From contig NZ_JAUTAL010000001.1 in NCBI RefSeq assembly GCF_030818575.1, forward strand, positions 1,178,001 to 1,242,000: DNA of 64,000 nt. Direction: 5' to 3'. This document shows positions 33,483 through 42,581 of the stretch, piece by piece. A program made the translations under genes and the position numbers. This DNA is from Chryseobacterium camelliae (GTDB lineage Bacteria; Bacteroidota; Bacteroidia; Flavobacteriales; Weeksellaceae). The notes beneath the pieces are model-generated. The model made no database searches. It was not told the origin of the DNA and worked only from the letters and a program-made list of their open reading frames with translations. Numbering within the stretch: position 1 is the stretch's first letter; each line of letters opens with the position of its first letter.

Positions 33483-36172
33483 AATTCCTGAACAAAATAG
33501 TGGACGAGCTTCTGGCACAAAGTGAAGATCTTTCTGTGTTCAGTATCGTCCTGCCCGGCAAGCGTCCCATTGTTTTTATCAGGCAGATCCTGGCCGAACG
33601 GAACTATTCAGGATTTCTCCCTGATTTCTTTACGATTTCAGAACTTATCGACGTCATTGCAGACCGACAGGAAATCAAAGGCATTGCCTTGTGGCTGTTT
33701 GCTTTTGATGTTTATAAAAACCTGAACCTGACCCCAAAAGAGGATTTTTCAGAATTCCTGAAATGGTTCCCGACCCTGCAGAAGGACTGGGATGATATGA
33801 TGATGTTTTCTGATAGCGATGAGGCGGTGCTTCAGTATATGTTTGATGAAGAGCGCATCAAGGAATGGGCACAGGACCTTGGCGAAGATGACGAGGCACC
33901 GAGGAAAAAGTTCCTCAACTTCTGGCGGAATATGAATATCTTTCTGCCTGTGCTGAAAAAAAAACTGCATGAGAATAACTGGGCTACCCACGGCATGATC
34001 AATGAAGCTGCGAAATCGGGGCTGGACAGCTTTGTGAAAAATACTTCACAGAAATTTGTATTCTGTGGCCTCAATGCAATGACTCCCGCAGAAGAATCCC
34101 TGATTCGTAAAATGCTCCAGTGGGACAAAGGCCAATGTTTTTTCCAGGCCGACCGGTATTATTTTGAGGATGAAAGGCAGGAGGCCGGAAAATTCCTCCG
34201 TGACCATAAAAGCTGGAAAGAATTCAGCGATTACAGGCCTTTCCAATGGATCGAAGATGATTTCGTTCAGCCCAAGAATATTAAAGTATACGAAGTTTCC
34301 GGAAATATCACCCAAACCAAGATATTGCCGGGAATTTTCAGTGAAATAGAAGATAAGACCTTTTCCAATACCGCTGTAGTGCTGTTGGATGAAAACCTTC
34401 TCCCTGCCACACTGGATGTGATGCATGAGATTGAGTACCTGAATATCACCATGGGATTCCCCTTGAAAAACCTTTCGTTTTCCAATGCGGTGAAGCAGCT
34501 CTTTTACCTTCAGAAGCAGCTCGAAAAGAATAAATCTTCCTACTATTACCGGGATATTTATCCCATATTGGAAGAGCTTCCCCGTTCTGCCGAGGATGAG
34601 GCAATCATCAATAACTTTAAAGCGAAAATAGAGGAGCGGAATATTGTCTATATATCCCGCAAGCTTCTCCAGGAACTGTTGGGTACTCTTTCGTACTACC
34701 GGCTGCTCCAAAAGGCCGATTCCACCAACGAATACCTTGATCTTCTGGTGGAATTCTGCCAGCAGGTAAAATGGCTGGAAATAGACGACATCCAGTATGA
34801 AAATGTTTCCCATTTTGAAAATGCATTCAGGGTGCTGAAAAACCAGCTGACGCCTTATTCTTTTGAAATCAGGATGGAAACCCTGGAAATCCTTATTAAC
34901 CAACACATCAATTCGGAGTGCATCGATTTTCAGGGAGAGCCTTTAAGGGGATTGCAGGTAATGGGGCTTCTTGAAACGCGTCTGCTGAATTTTGAGAATG
35001 TCATTATGCTTTCCGTCAATGAGGGTAAGCTGCCGTTGGGGAATTCGCACAACACTTATGTTCCTTTCGATATCAGGAAATTTTTCAATATGCATACCTT
35101 CCTGGAAAATGACGGTATTTATGCCTATCATTTTTACAGGCTGATTCAGGATGCCAAGAATGTGCATCTTCTGTTTAATGCGCTGAGTTCCGGCATCAAT
35201 ACCGGTGAAAAGAGCAGGTTTATCACCCAGATCGAAATGGAGAGTTCTCATAAGATCGAACACCTGATCATTGAAAACTCCTCAGAACCCATCGTTACCC
35301 AACCAATAGAGATCAGGAAAACTCCGGTGGTGATGGAGCGGCTTTTGAAATGGAAAGAAAAAGTATCAGCGTCCCATCTCACCAGTTACCTGTATAATCC
35401 GATAGATTTTTACCTGTCAAAGATCCTGAATACATCCGAAACGGATGAAATAGAAGAAGAACTGTCTGTAAGAAATTACGGCAACCTGGTCCATTATTCA
35501 CTTCAGGAAGTATATGAAGTGCTTAAAGGTAAAATATTAAAGGAAAGTGATTTAAAAGAATCAATTAAAGCAGTTGATCAATACATAGAGATCGGTATAC
35601 AAAAGCTCAAACACCAGCCTGAATTCTATGAAAAAGGGATGAACTTCATTCATAAAGCCATTGCCAAGAAAGTCATCGAAAGCGTCCTTACTTATGATCT
35701 TGAACTCATCCAGAGCGGAAATTCCCTTGAGATTATTGACATTGAAAAGAGATTTGAAAATGTAGATTTTTATCTCGCCGGTCAGGACAAAGTTTCTTTT
35801 TTCGGATTCATAGACCGGATTGACCGCCTCAACGGGACACTGAGGATCATTGATTACAAAACTGCCAAAATTAAAAACCTTAATGTAAAAATTGACCAGG
35901 ATAACTGTAGTGAGTATTTCCATAACAGCGACAGGAAACAGGCGTTGCAACTCTGTATTTACCAGTATGTCATCCAGAGCCTGCCCGAATTCTGGGGTCT
36001 TCCTGTGGAAACGGGAATCTGGAGCTTTGCTGAAGTAAAAAAAGGCGTAAGGTCCCTGCAGTTTGAAAAAGGGGGTATTGATGAAGCTATGATTGCTGTT
36101 AAGTACCTGATCGAAGAAATACTGAATCCTGATATTCCTTTTACGGAGAATATCCAGTCCTATAGTAATTAG
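33479..36172 (+). CDS. AddB-like PD-(D/E)XK nuclease/helicase-like protein
   Basis: The 897-residue protein resembles AddB, the partner of AddA in double-strand break processing. The N-terminus (FSIVLPGKRPIVFIRQIL) is the degenerate helicase domain, without a classical Walker A. The C-terminus has a RecB-type nuclease domain with GFIDRIDR (about 777-784) and IIDYKTAK (about 790-797). The start is TTG, overlapping the previous stop, and MKFLNKIVDELL fits the usual beginning, so I accept it. No addA-like gene is in this window. Confidence 0.85.
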   Translation: MKFLNKIVDELLAQSEDLSVFSIVLPGKRPIVFIRQILAERNYSGFLPDFFTISELIDVIADRQEIKGIALWLFAFDVYKNLNLTPKEDFSEFLKWFPTLQKDWDDMMMFSDSDEAVLQYMFDEERIKEWAQDLGEDDEAPRKKFLNFWRNMNIFLPVLKKKLHENNWATHGMINEAAKSGLDSFVKNTSQKFVFCGLNAMTPAEESLIRKMLQWDKGQCFFQADRYYFEDERQEAGKFLRDHKSWKEFSDYRPFQWIEDDFVQPKNIKVYEVSGNITQTKILPGIFSEIEDKTFSNTAVVLLDENLLPATLDVMHEIEYLNITMGFPLKNLSFSNAVKQLFYLQKQLEKNKSSYYYRDIYPILEELPRSAEDEAIINNFKAKIEERNIVYISRKLLQELLGTLSYYRLLQKADSTNEYLDLLVEFCQQVKWLEIDDIQYENVSHFENAFRVLKNQLTPYSFEIRMETLEILINQHINSECIDFQGEPLRGLQVMGLLETRLLNFENVIMLSVNEGKLPLGNSHNTYVPFDIRKFFNMHTFLENDGIYAYHFYRLIQDAKNVHLLFNALSSGINTGEKSRFITQIEMESSHKIEHLIIENSSEPIVTQPIEIRKTPVVMERLLKWKEKVSASHLTSYLYNPIDFYLSKILNTSETDEIEEELSVRNYGNLVHYSLQEVYEVLKGKILKESDLKESIKAVDQYIEIGIQKLKHQPEFYEKGMNFIHKAIAKKVIESVLTYDLELIQSGNSLEIIDIEKRFENVDFYLAGQDKVSFFGFIDRIDRLNGTLRIIDYKTAKIKNLNVKIDQDNCSEYFHNSDRKQALQLCIYQYVIQSLPEFWGLPVETGIWSFAEVKKGVRSLQFEKGGIDEAMIAVKYLIEEILNPDIPFTENIQSYSN

Positions 36173-36181
36173 AAAAAGAAT

Positions 36182-36204
36182 AAAAAGGTCCGGCAAGCCG
36201 GACC
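36182..36204 (-). terminator. Terminator of the acyl-CoA dehydrogenase gene
   Basis: Arms GGTCCGGC and GCCGGACC with loop AA. On the minus strand the stem is followed by TTTTTATTC, 22 bases past the stop codon at 36226. Confidence 0.85.
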
Positions 36205-36225
36205 GGATTATAGTGTTATTTTCTG

Positions 36226-37404
36226 CTAAAAAGCATTGATGCCTGTAATATCCATACCGGTAATCAGCAGGTGCACATCATGTGTTCCTTCATACGTAAT
36301 AACAGATTCCAGGTTGGCTGCATGCCTCATCATCGGGAATTCACCCATGATTCCCATTCCACCTAAAATCTGCCTGGATTCGCGGGCAATGTCAATGGCC
36401 ATTTTCACGTTATTCCTTTTAGCCATAGAAATCTGGGCAGGAGTTGCTTTATGGTCGTTTTTAAGGTTTCCCAGTTGCAGACAGAGCAATTGAGCTTTGG
36501 TAATTTCGGTCAGGAACTCTGCCAGTTTCTTTTGCTGAAGCTGGTATGAACCGATCGGTTTTCCGAACTGTTTTCTTTCTTTCGAATACTGTACGGCTGT
36601 GCAGTAGCAATCGATGGCAGCACCAATTACACCCCAGGAAATCCCGTACCGTGCAGAATTAAGGCAGGAAAGCGGTCCTTTTAAACCCGTGACGCCCGGC
36701 ATCAGGTTTTCTTTCGGAACTTTGACGTTGTTGAAAACCAGTTCTCCTGTTTTGGAAGCCCTTAAGCTCCATTTATTATGGGTTTCAGGCGTTGTGAAGC
36801 CTTCCATCCCGCGTTCTACAATAAGTCCCTGTACTTTTCCGTCTTCATTTTTTGCCCATACTACGGCAATATCACAGAGTGGAGCGTTGGTAATCCACAT
36901 TTTAGCCCCGTTAAGAAGGTAATGGTCTCCCATATCCCTGAAATTCGTTTCCATAGATCCCGGGTCTGATCCGTGATTAGGCTCGGTAAGCCCGAAAGAA
37001 CCGATCATTTCACCGGAAGCGAGCTTGGGAAGATATTTTCTTTTCTGCTCTTCAGAACCGTATTCGTTAATAGGGAACATCACCAATGAACTCTGTACGG
37101 ATGCAGCAGAGCGCACCGCAGAATCTCCGCGTTCCAGTTCCTGCATGATGAGTCCGTATGAAATCTGATCTAGTCCGGAACCGCCGTATTCTTCAGGAAT
37201 GTAAGGACCCAGTGCTCCTATGTTTCCCAATTCTCTCATCAAGCCCGGTAAATCCGTATGGTTTTGAGCTGCCTGGTCAATCTGCGGCATAACAAAGCTT
37301 TCCACCCAGTCCCTTACAGATTGGCGGATCAGTTTGTGTTCTTCTGTAAGCAAAGCATCAATTCCGTAGTAATCGGGAATGCTTGTAAGAGGATAGTATG
37401 ACAT
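36226..37404 (-). CDS. Acyl-CoA dehydrogenase, glutaryl-CoA dehydrogenase type
   Basis: This 392-residue FAD enzyme shows the acyl-CoA dehydrogenase signatures GSFGLTEPNHGSDP, MWITNAPLCDI, QLQQKKLAEF and the catalytic Glu in VITYEGTHDVH. The latter, with the N-terminal EEHKLIRQSVRDWVE, fits glutaryl-CoA dehydrogenase, which makes crotonyl-CoA in lysine and tryptophan breakdown. Without a test the exact acyl chain remains uncertain. It is monocistronic, downstream of the Nudix regulator on the same strand with a 98-base gap. Confidence 0.88.
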   Translation of the reverse strand: MSYYPLTSIPDYYGIDALLTEEHKLIRQSVRDWVESFVMPQIDQAAQNHTDLPGLMRELGNIGALGPYIPEEYGGSGLDQISYGLIMQELERGDSAVRSAASVQSSLVMFPINEYGSEEQKRKYLPKLASGEMIGSFGLTEPNHGSDPGSMETNFRDMGDHYLLNGAKMWITNAPLCDIAVVWAKNEDGKVQGLIVERGMEGFTTPETHNKWSLRASKTGELVFNNVKVPKENLMPGVTGLKGPLSCLNSARYGISWGVIGAAIDCYCTAVQYSKERKQFGKPIGSYQLQQKKLAEFLTEITKAQLLCLQLGNLKNDHKATPAQISMAKRNNVKMAIDIARESRQILGGMGIMGEFPMMRHAANLESVITYEGTHDVHLLITGMDITGINAF

Positions 37405-37502
37405 ATGATTTTAATTTTCCTAAAAGTAATACTTTTCAGTATTCCGTAAAAATTTTTTTTCTATGCCTGATTTTACGCTTTCTAAAGTCTGATGGGCAGC
37501 GG

Positions 37503-38288
37503 TTATTTATTTTCCTTGCCGGAAATAGGATTAGGGCTGTCCGTGCTGAATCTTTTTTTGAAAGTATAGAGATAGGGTGCCTTGTTGGCCGAACCGTCAT
37601 ACAGCTTTTCCAGCCTGTCCAGGATGTTAAGGCTTAAAATTTTACGTTGGAAGTTGTTCCTTCTGAATTTTTCACCCAAGATGGTTTCGTAGAGGCATTG
37701 AAGGTCCTTCATTGTAAATTTTTCAGGAAGCAGGTTACTGGCAGCCACTTCTGTGTTGATGTTCATACGGAGGTACTCCAGCCCTGTTTCTATAATCCGG
37801 TCATGGTCGAAAGCCATTTTCGGCAGGTTATTCACTTCAAACCATTCGCAGCTTTCGTTAAAAGCATCCGGAAAAGTATTGGCGATGGAAAAATCGATCA
37901 GGCTGCAATACCCAACAGTGATGAACCTCTGGAAAATCCAGTGGTCTTTCGGCACTGTGATTCCTTTATTTTCCAGCAGGATCTGATGGACGTTATTTTC
38001 CGTCCGGTCAATCCTTCCGAATGTGTGGAACTGTTTCAGAAACAGGTCTTTAAGGTGGGTTCTTTCATACAGTACACGGGCAGCTGCTTCACGCAGGTCC
38101 TCATCTGTGAAGACAAATCCTCCCGGAAGAGACCACAGATCAAGATCATGGTATTTTAGCAGTAAAACCTTGAGAATATTATTATGAAAACCAAATATGG
38201 TGCAGTCAACAGATACATGGGCTACAAAGTCTTTTGTATCAATGAGTTCACGAAGCGTCTGTTTATTCTTTGTGTCTTTAATTTTCAT
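37503..38288 (-). CDS. Nudix-type transcriptional regulator of the glucan locus
   Basis: The 261 residues join an N-terminal Nudix domain (about 25-160) to a C-terminal winged helix (LQCLYETILGEKFRRNNFQR, about 193-212), the layout of NrtR/AraR regulators. The Nudix box is degenerate: GGFVFTDEDLREAAARVLYE then RTHL keeps the Gly and first Glu but loses the RE and EE pairs. It therefore should bind, not hydrolyse, its ligand. Related Bacteroidetes regulators sense sugars. It follows the MFS transporter after 23 bases, and the pair is divergent from the SusC operon. Confidence 0.88.
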   Translation of the reverse strand: MKIKDTKNKQTLRELIDTKDFVAHVSVDCTIFGFHNNILKVLLLKYHDLDLWSLPGGFVFTDEDLREAAARVLYERTHLKDLFLKQFHTFGRIDRTENNVHQILLENKGITVPKDHWIFQRFITVGYCSLIDFSIANTFPDAFNESCEWFEVNNLPKMAFDHDRIIETGLEYLRMNINTEVAASNLLPEKFTMKDLQCLYETILGEKFRRNNFQRKILSLNILDRLEKLYDGSANKAPYLYTFKKRFSTDSPNPISGKENK

Positions 38289-38311
38289 GGGAGTAAAAAT
38301 AAAATTATTTT

Positions 38312-39496
38312 TTATAAGTTTTTCTTTGCGGCATAAAAATATAATGAACTTACCGTAAGTAGCACAATAACAGTAGCTAAAATGTAGAGGGAATACCAGT
38401 CAAGCATTCTGTTTCCAAACAGTATGGACATCATAATGGAGCTTACAGAACTTCCCAGGGAGGAGAAAATGACAATACAGGAAGTCAGAAGGCTGATTTT
38501 CTCCCTTTCCATACCTGCAATCATCTTAGAATTGATCACAGGGTAGAGCGGAGACAGGAAGAGGCCTATTACCGGGAACAGGTAGAGCAGGATTTCGCTT
38601 TGCACAGAATAAAAATACTGGATACCGGAAATGATGCACAGCAGGATCAAGATGAAAGCCAGGCATATCCAGTAATATCTGACCAGGGAAAACCTGTGGA
38701 TCAGGCGGGCTGTAACAACCCTGCCTGAATACGAAAAAAGAGCCATAAACGATGTCGCCTGGAGGGCAAAAAAGGAGTTCACCTTCAGATGCGTTTTATA
38801 ATAGGACGGCAGCCAGGAATTAAAGCTTTGCTCAATAAATACGATACAGAAAATCACCAGGAAAAACAGCAGTATCGGAAGTTTTATCATTGCAGATATG
38901 CCCTCAATAAGCCCTTTACCATCACTTGCCGGTTCTGAGATATCCAGTTTTGAAAACAGAAATACAGTGATGAATGAGAGGAGGGAAACACTCAGGAATC
39001 CAAGCTTCCAGAATTCTGAATATGAACTTGATATCAACCATCCGAAGCCCGTATTTACAACGAAGATACCGATCATGAAAGATGCTTCTACATTGTTCAT
39101 GGTTTTAGCCAGGGACTTTTCATCCGCAATATTGTTCCGGATGATCCCGAAGATGCAGATCTTTCCGATCGCAAAGCATACCCCGATAATAGCAAACCAT
39201 AGCTTATAAAACCAGAATACCTCCACAAAAGGCAAAACTGCCGAGCATATGCCAACGGTAAGCAGCGCCGTAAGCAGTGCTTTTTTTGTCCCCGTTTTAC
39301 TGATAAGGCCTACTGCGAAAAGCGAAATAAAAGCAATAGGAAGGTCTTTGAACGATTCCAGGAAACCCAGCTTTTCATAGGTGATTTTTGCCTCCGAAAG
39401 CTGAAGAATGACAATGCCCATGCAGTTTAGCACCATCGAAAATATAAGAAAACTCAACTTTAGCGGAAGCGACAAATTGCCTGTCTTGGTCGTCAT
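38312..39496 (-). CDS. MFS transporter, probably for sugar
   Basis: This 394-residue protein has about 12 hydrophobic segments and the major facilitator layout, with a cytosolic loop near residues 185-200. The MFS motif between helices 2 and 3 is seen in degenerate form (GLISKTGTKKALL). Its place between a Nudix sugar regulator and a divergent glucan locus suggests it imports the glucose or short glucoside released by the periplasmic enzymes. The specificity is an inference from context. Confidence 0.82.
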   Translation of the reverse strand: MTTKTGNLSLPLKLSFLIFSMVLNCMGIVILQLSEAKITYEKLGFLESFKDLPIAFISLFAVGLISKTGTKKALLTALLTVGICSAVLPFVEVFWFYKLWFAIIGVCFAIGKICIFGIIRNNIADEKSLAKTMNNVEASFMIGIFVVNTGFGWLISSSYSEFWKLGFLSVSLLSFITVFLFSKLDISEPASDGKGLIEGISAMIKLPILLFFLVIFCIVFIEQSFNSWLPSYYKTHLKVNSFFALQATSFMALFSYSGRVVTARLIHRFSLVRYYWICLAFILILLCIISGIQYFYSVQSEILLYLFPVIGLFLSPLYPVINSKMIAGMEREKISLLTSCIVIFSSLGSSVSSIMMSILFGNRMLDWYSLYILATVIVLLTVSSLYFYAAKKNL

Positions 39497-39674
39497 TTTG
39501 GGGATTGATTTTAATGTTTTTTTTAACTTTTTTATGAAAAGTTAGGTAAAATTTATGCCTTTGAACTCCCAAAAATAAAGGAAAAATTAAAATATTTATT
39601 AAGACAATGTTAAATAATTAAAAAAAAATATATTTTTATTGTCTCATTTTGAGAATTAAAAAACTTAACTGTAT
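39497..39674. promoter_or_regulatory. Divergent control region of the glucan locus
   Basis: This 178-base AT-rich spacer separates the MFS-Nudix unit from the SusC operon. It contains AGACAAT (39602-39608) and its complement ATTGTCT (39638-39644), and a small TCTCA-TTT-TGAGA palindrome at 39642-39654. These are candidate operator halves for the Nudix regulator. I see no exact TAnnTTTG box in front of susC, which may mean the promoter is weak unless activated. Confidence 0.4.
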
Positions 39675-42569
39675 ATGAATGTAAAACTATCAAGAAGTTT
39701 AGGGATGGTTGCCGTGCTTTATTTTACGGCAAATTTCAATGCCCAGAACAGAACGAATGACACTGTTTCCAAAGAAACCAAAATAGAGGAAGTGGTGATG
39801 ATTGGTTATGGTACCCAAAAGAAGAGTAACGTAACGGGAGCGATCTCAAGTATCAAAGCCAGTGATATTGAAAATATTCCTGCCGGAAAACCGGAACAGG
39901 TATTACAGGGACGTGCTGCGGGGGTGAATGTGATTACCAACTCCGGCCAGCCAGGTTCATCAGCAACGATCCGGGTAAGAGGGATTACCAGTTATTATTC
40001 CAACAATGATCCGCTTTGGGTAGTGGATGGGATTGTAGTGGATGGAATCGGCTGGCTGAACCAGTCTGATATCGAAAGCATAGAAGTGCTTAAAGACGGT
40101 GCTTCCTCTGCTATATATGGAGTTTCTGCGGCAAGAGGGGTTATCCTGGTTACTACCAAAAAAGGACGTAAAGGCAGGTTGAATCTTTCCTATAACGGAT
40201 CTTACGGGACAGCAAGAGCGGCCAGAAAACTGGACCTTCTTAATGCTACTCAATATGCAACAATCCTTAATGAAGCGTATGTGAACGGAGGGCAGGCTCC
40301 TGTGTTCCAGAATCCGCAGTCTTTAGGTGCGGGCACCGACTGGCAGAATGTGATTTTCGGTACCGGCGAACGGTCAAACCATGAAATCAGCATCAGCGGA
40401 GGAAATGAAAAGTCGACTTTCTACGGATCGTTCGGATATTTCGATCAGACCGGTATTGTCATGAGCGATATTTCCTACTACAAAAGACTAACGGGCCGTC
40501 TGAACTCTACCCACAAACTAACGGACTGGTTAACTGTAGGCCAGACATTTGCCTATACCCATACCAAATCTCAGGGGATCAATTCCAACGGGGAATTCGG
40601 AGGACCTTTAAGTTCTGCCGTGAACCTGGATCCTACAACTCCTGTAGTGGTAACAGATCCTGCAATGGCAGCTTCCAATACCTATTCAAATCCTAATATC
40701 GTAAGAGACCCTTACGGAAATCCATATGGAATCTCTACACTGGTTGGCCAGGAAATGTCTAACCCGTTAGCTTTCCGTTATACCCAGCTTGGAAACTCCG
40801 GATGGTCTGATGATTTCATCGCGAATATTTTTGCAGAAGTAAAGTTTCTGAAAGATTTCACTTTTAAATCATCCATTAACGGAAAGAAATCATATTGGGG
40901 GAATCAGAGCTTTACGCCGCTGTTCTATCTCAACCCCAACTACAGTAATTTGAATTTCAACAGCCTGAGCAGAACGACACAGCAGAAGCTTGAATGGAGT
41001 TTTGAAAATACAATCAATTGGCAGAAGAAATTCGGAGAACATAACCTGAATATTCTTGCCGGTACCGGTTACTATGAGTACAATATTGGTTTTGGTCAGA
41101 CGGTAACCCACACCAACTTACCGATCAGCAGTTATCAGGATGCTTCTTTCAATTTCTACATCCCTCAGGATCAGAAGAACCTGAATGCATGGGATAATAT
41201 CAATACCCACAAAGCATCTTATTTCGGTAGAATTGTGTATGACTATGCCAACAAGTACCTGTTCACGGGTACGGTAAGACGTGACGGATCCTCTAAATTC
41301 GGTGCCAATAACCATTGGGGTACTTTCCCTGCCTTTTCAGTAGGTTGGAATGTAGACAAGGAAAATTTCTGGCCTGAAAATAAAGTGATTAATACTTTAA
41401 AATTGCGTGGTGGCTATGGTGTACTAGGAAACGACGGTATCGGTGATTTCCTTTTTGCCAATTTCTATGTTCCGGGTGCTAACTATACCAACGGAAATAA
41501 CGTGATTATGCCTGGATACATTCCAAATACGCTTGCTAATCCGGATCTTAAATGGGAGTCTACTTCCCAGCTGAATATAGCAACAGACATCAGATTCCTG
41601 AGCAATTTCAACTTAACGGTAGATTATTATAAAAAGAAAACTTCTGATATCCTCAGACAGGTTCAGATTCCGGGATATGTGGGGGTAACCGTTGCGCCTA
41701 CTGCCAATATCGGAGACATGGAGAATGAAGGGGTGGAAGTAGAACTTGGATACAAAAAGAACTGGACGGATTTTGGAGTATCGGTAAACGGAAACTTCGC
41801 CTACCTTAAAAATACCGTTACAAGTCTGGAGCAGGGAAGGCTGTATATTGACGGACCTGGATTCCAGTCTATGGGCCCTGTTTCCAGAATACAGGTGGGT
41901 GAATCGTATGGTTCATTCTACGGTTATAAGACATTGGGTATTTTCCAGAATCAGGATCAGATCAACGCTTACAGGAACGCTGCAGGACAGCTGATCCTTC
42001 CGGACGCAAAACCTGGGGATTTTATCTGGCAGGATACCAACGGTGATGGTAAAATCACGGACGCCGATAAAGTGAACTTAGGAAATTCAGTGCCTAAATA
42101 TACCTTTGGTTTAACGGTAAACATGAATTACAAAAACTGGGACTTGATGGTCTTTGCTCAGGGACAGGCTGGAAACAAGATTTTCCAGGGACTGAGACGT
42201 CTGGATATTCTGAATGCAAACTATCAGACGGCTATTCTTGACCGATGGACGGGTGAAGGTACCTCCACGCCTAGGCTTACTACGAACGATACCAACCACA
42301 ACTATACCTGGATGTCGGATTATTATCTTCAGAAAGGAGATTATGTGAGAGTAAAGCTGGTTCAGCTGGGATACACGTTACCTCAGACGATGACGCAAAA
42401 TTTAGGAATGGGCAAACTTCGCCTTTATATTACTGCTGAAAACCTTTTCACGTTCACCAAATATACAGGGTATGACCCTGAAATTGCAGCCGGTGATAGT
42501 TTCGGTATCGACAGGGCTTACTATCCTCAGGCCAAGACATTCCTTTTCGGAGCTAATTTAACATTCTAA
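39675..42569 (+). CDS. SusC/RagA-type TonB-dependent glycan transporter
   Basis: The 964-residue outer-membrane protein has a signal peptide (ending NFNAQ), a TonB-box-like KIEEVVMIGYG (about 36-46), a plug with GRAAGVNVITNSGQPGSSAT and LKDGASSAIYG, and a long beta-barrel ending in FLFGANLTF with C-terminal Phe. It lacks the N-terminal carboxypeptidase-D-like domain found in many SusC proteins. It should import oligosaccharides with its SusD lid, whose gene starts 12 bases later. It heads a seven-gene operon. Confidence 0.94.
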   Translation: MNVKLSRSLGMVAVLYFTANFNAQNRTNDTVSKETKIEEVVMIGYGTQKKSNVTGAISSIKASDIENIPAGKPEQVLQGRAAGVNVITNSGQPGSSATIRVRGITSYYSNNDPLWVVDGIVVDGIGWLNQSDIESIEVLKDGASSAIYGVSAARGVILVTTKKGRKGRLNLSYNGSYGTARAARKLDLLNATQYATILNEAYVNGGQAPVFQNPQSLGAGTDWQNVIFGTGERSNHEISISGGNEKSTFYGSFGYFDQTGIVMSDISYYKRLTGRLNSTHKLTDWLTVGQTFAYTHTKSQGINSNGEFGGPLSSAVNLDPTTPVVVTDPAMAASNTYSNPNIVRDPYGNPYGISTLVGQEMSNPLAFRYTQLGNSGWSDDFIANIFAEVKFLKDFTFKSSINGKKSYWGNQSFTPLFYLNPNYSNLNFNSLSRTTQQKLEWSFENTINWQKKFGEHNLNILAGTGYYEYNIGFGQTVTHTNLPISSYQDASFNFYIPQDQKNLNAWDNINTHKASYFGRIVYDYANKYLFTGTVRRDGSSKFGANNHWGTFPAFSVGWNVDKENFWPENKVINTLKLRGGYGVLGNDGIGDFLFANFYVPGANYTNGNNVIMPGYIPNTLANPDLKWESTSQLNIATDIRFLSNFNLTVDYYKKKTSDILRQVQIPGYVGVTVAPTANIGDMENEGVEVELGYKKNWTDFGVSVNGNFAYLKNTVTSLEQGRLYIDGPGFQSMGPVSRIQVGESYGSFYGYKTLGIFQNQDQINAYRNAAGQLILPDAKPGDFIWQDTNGDGKITDADKVNLGNSVPKYTFGLTVNMNYKNWDLMVFAQGQAGNKIFQGLRRLDILNANYQTAILDRWTGEGTSTPRLTTNDTNHNYTWMSDYYLQKGDYVRVKLVQLGYTLPQTMTQNLGMGKLRLYITAENLFTFTKYTGYDPEIAAGDSFGIDRAYYPQAKTFLFGANLTF

Positions 42570-42581
42570 CATGATTTTAAA

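Noticed and set aside
34046..34906. A 286-codon open frame antisense to the AddB-like gene
   Set aside because: It is the complement of a well-supported gene, contains no recognisable motif and has no start context; such frames are frequent opposite long genes.
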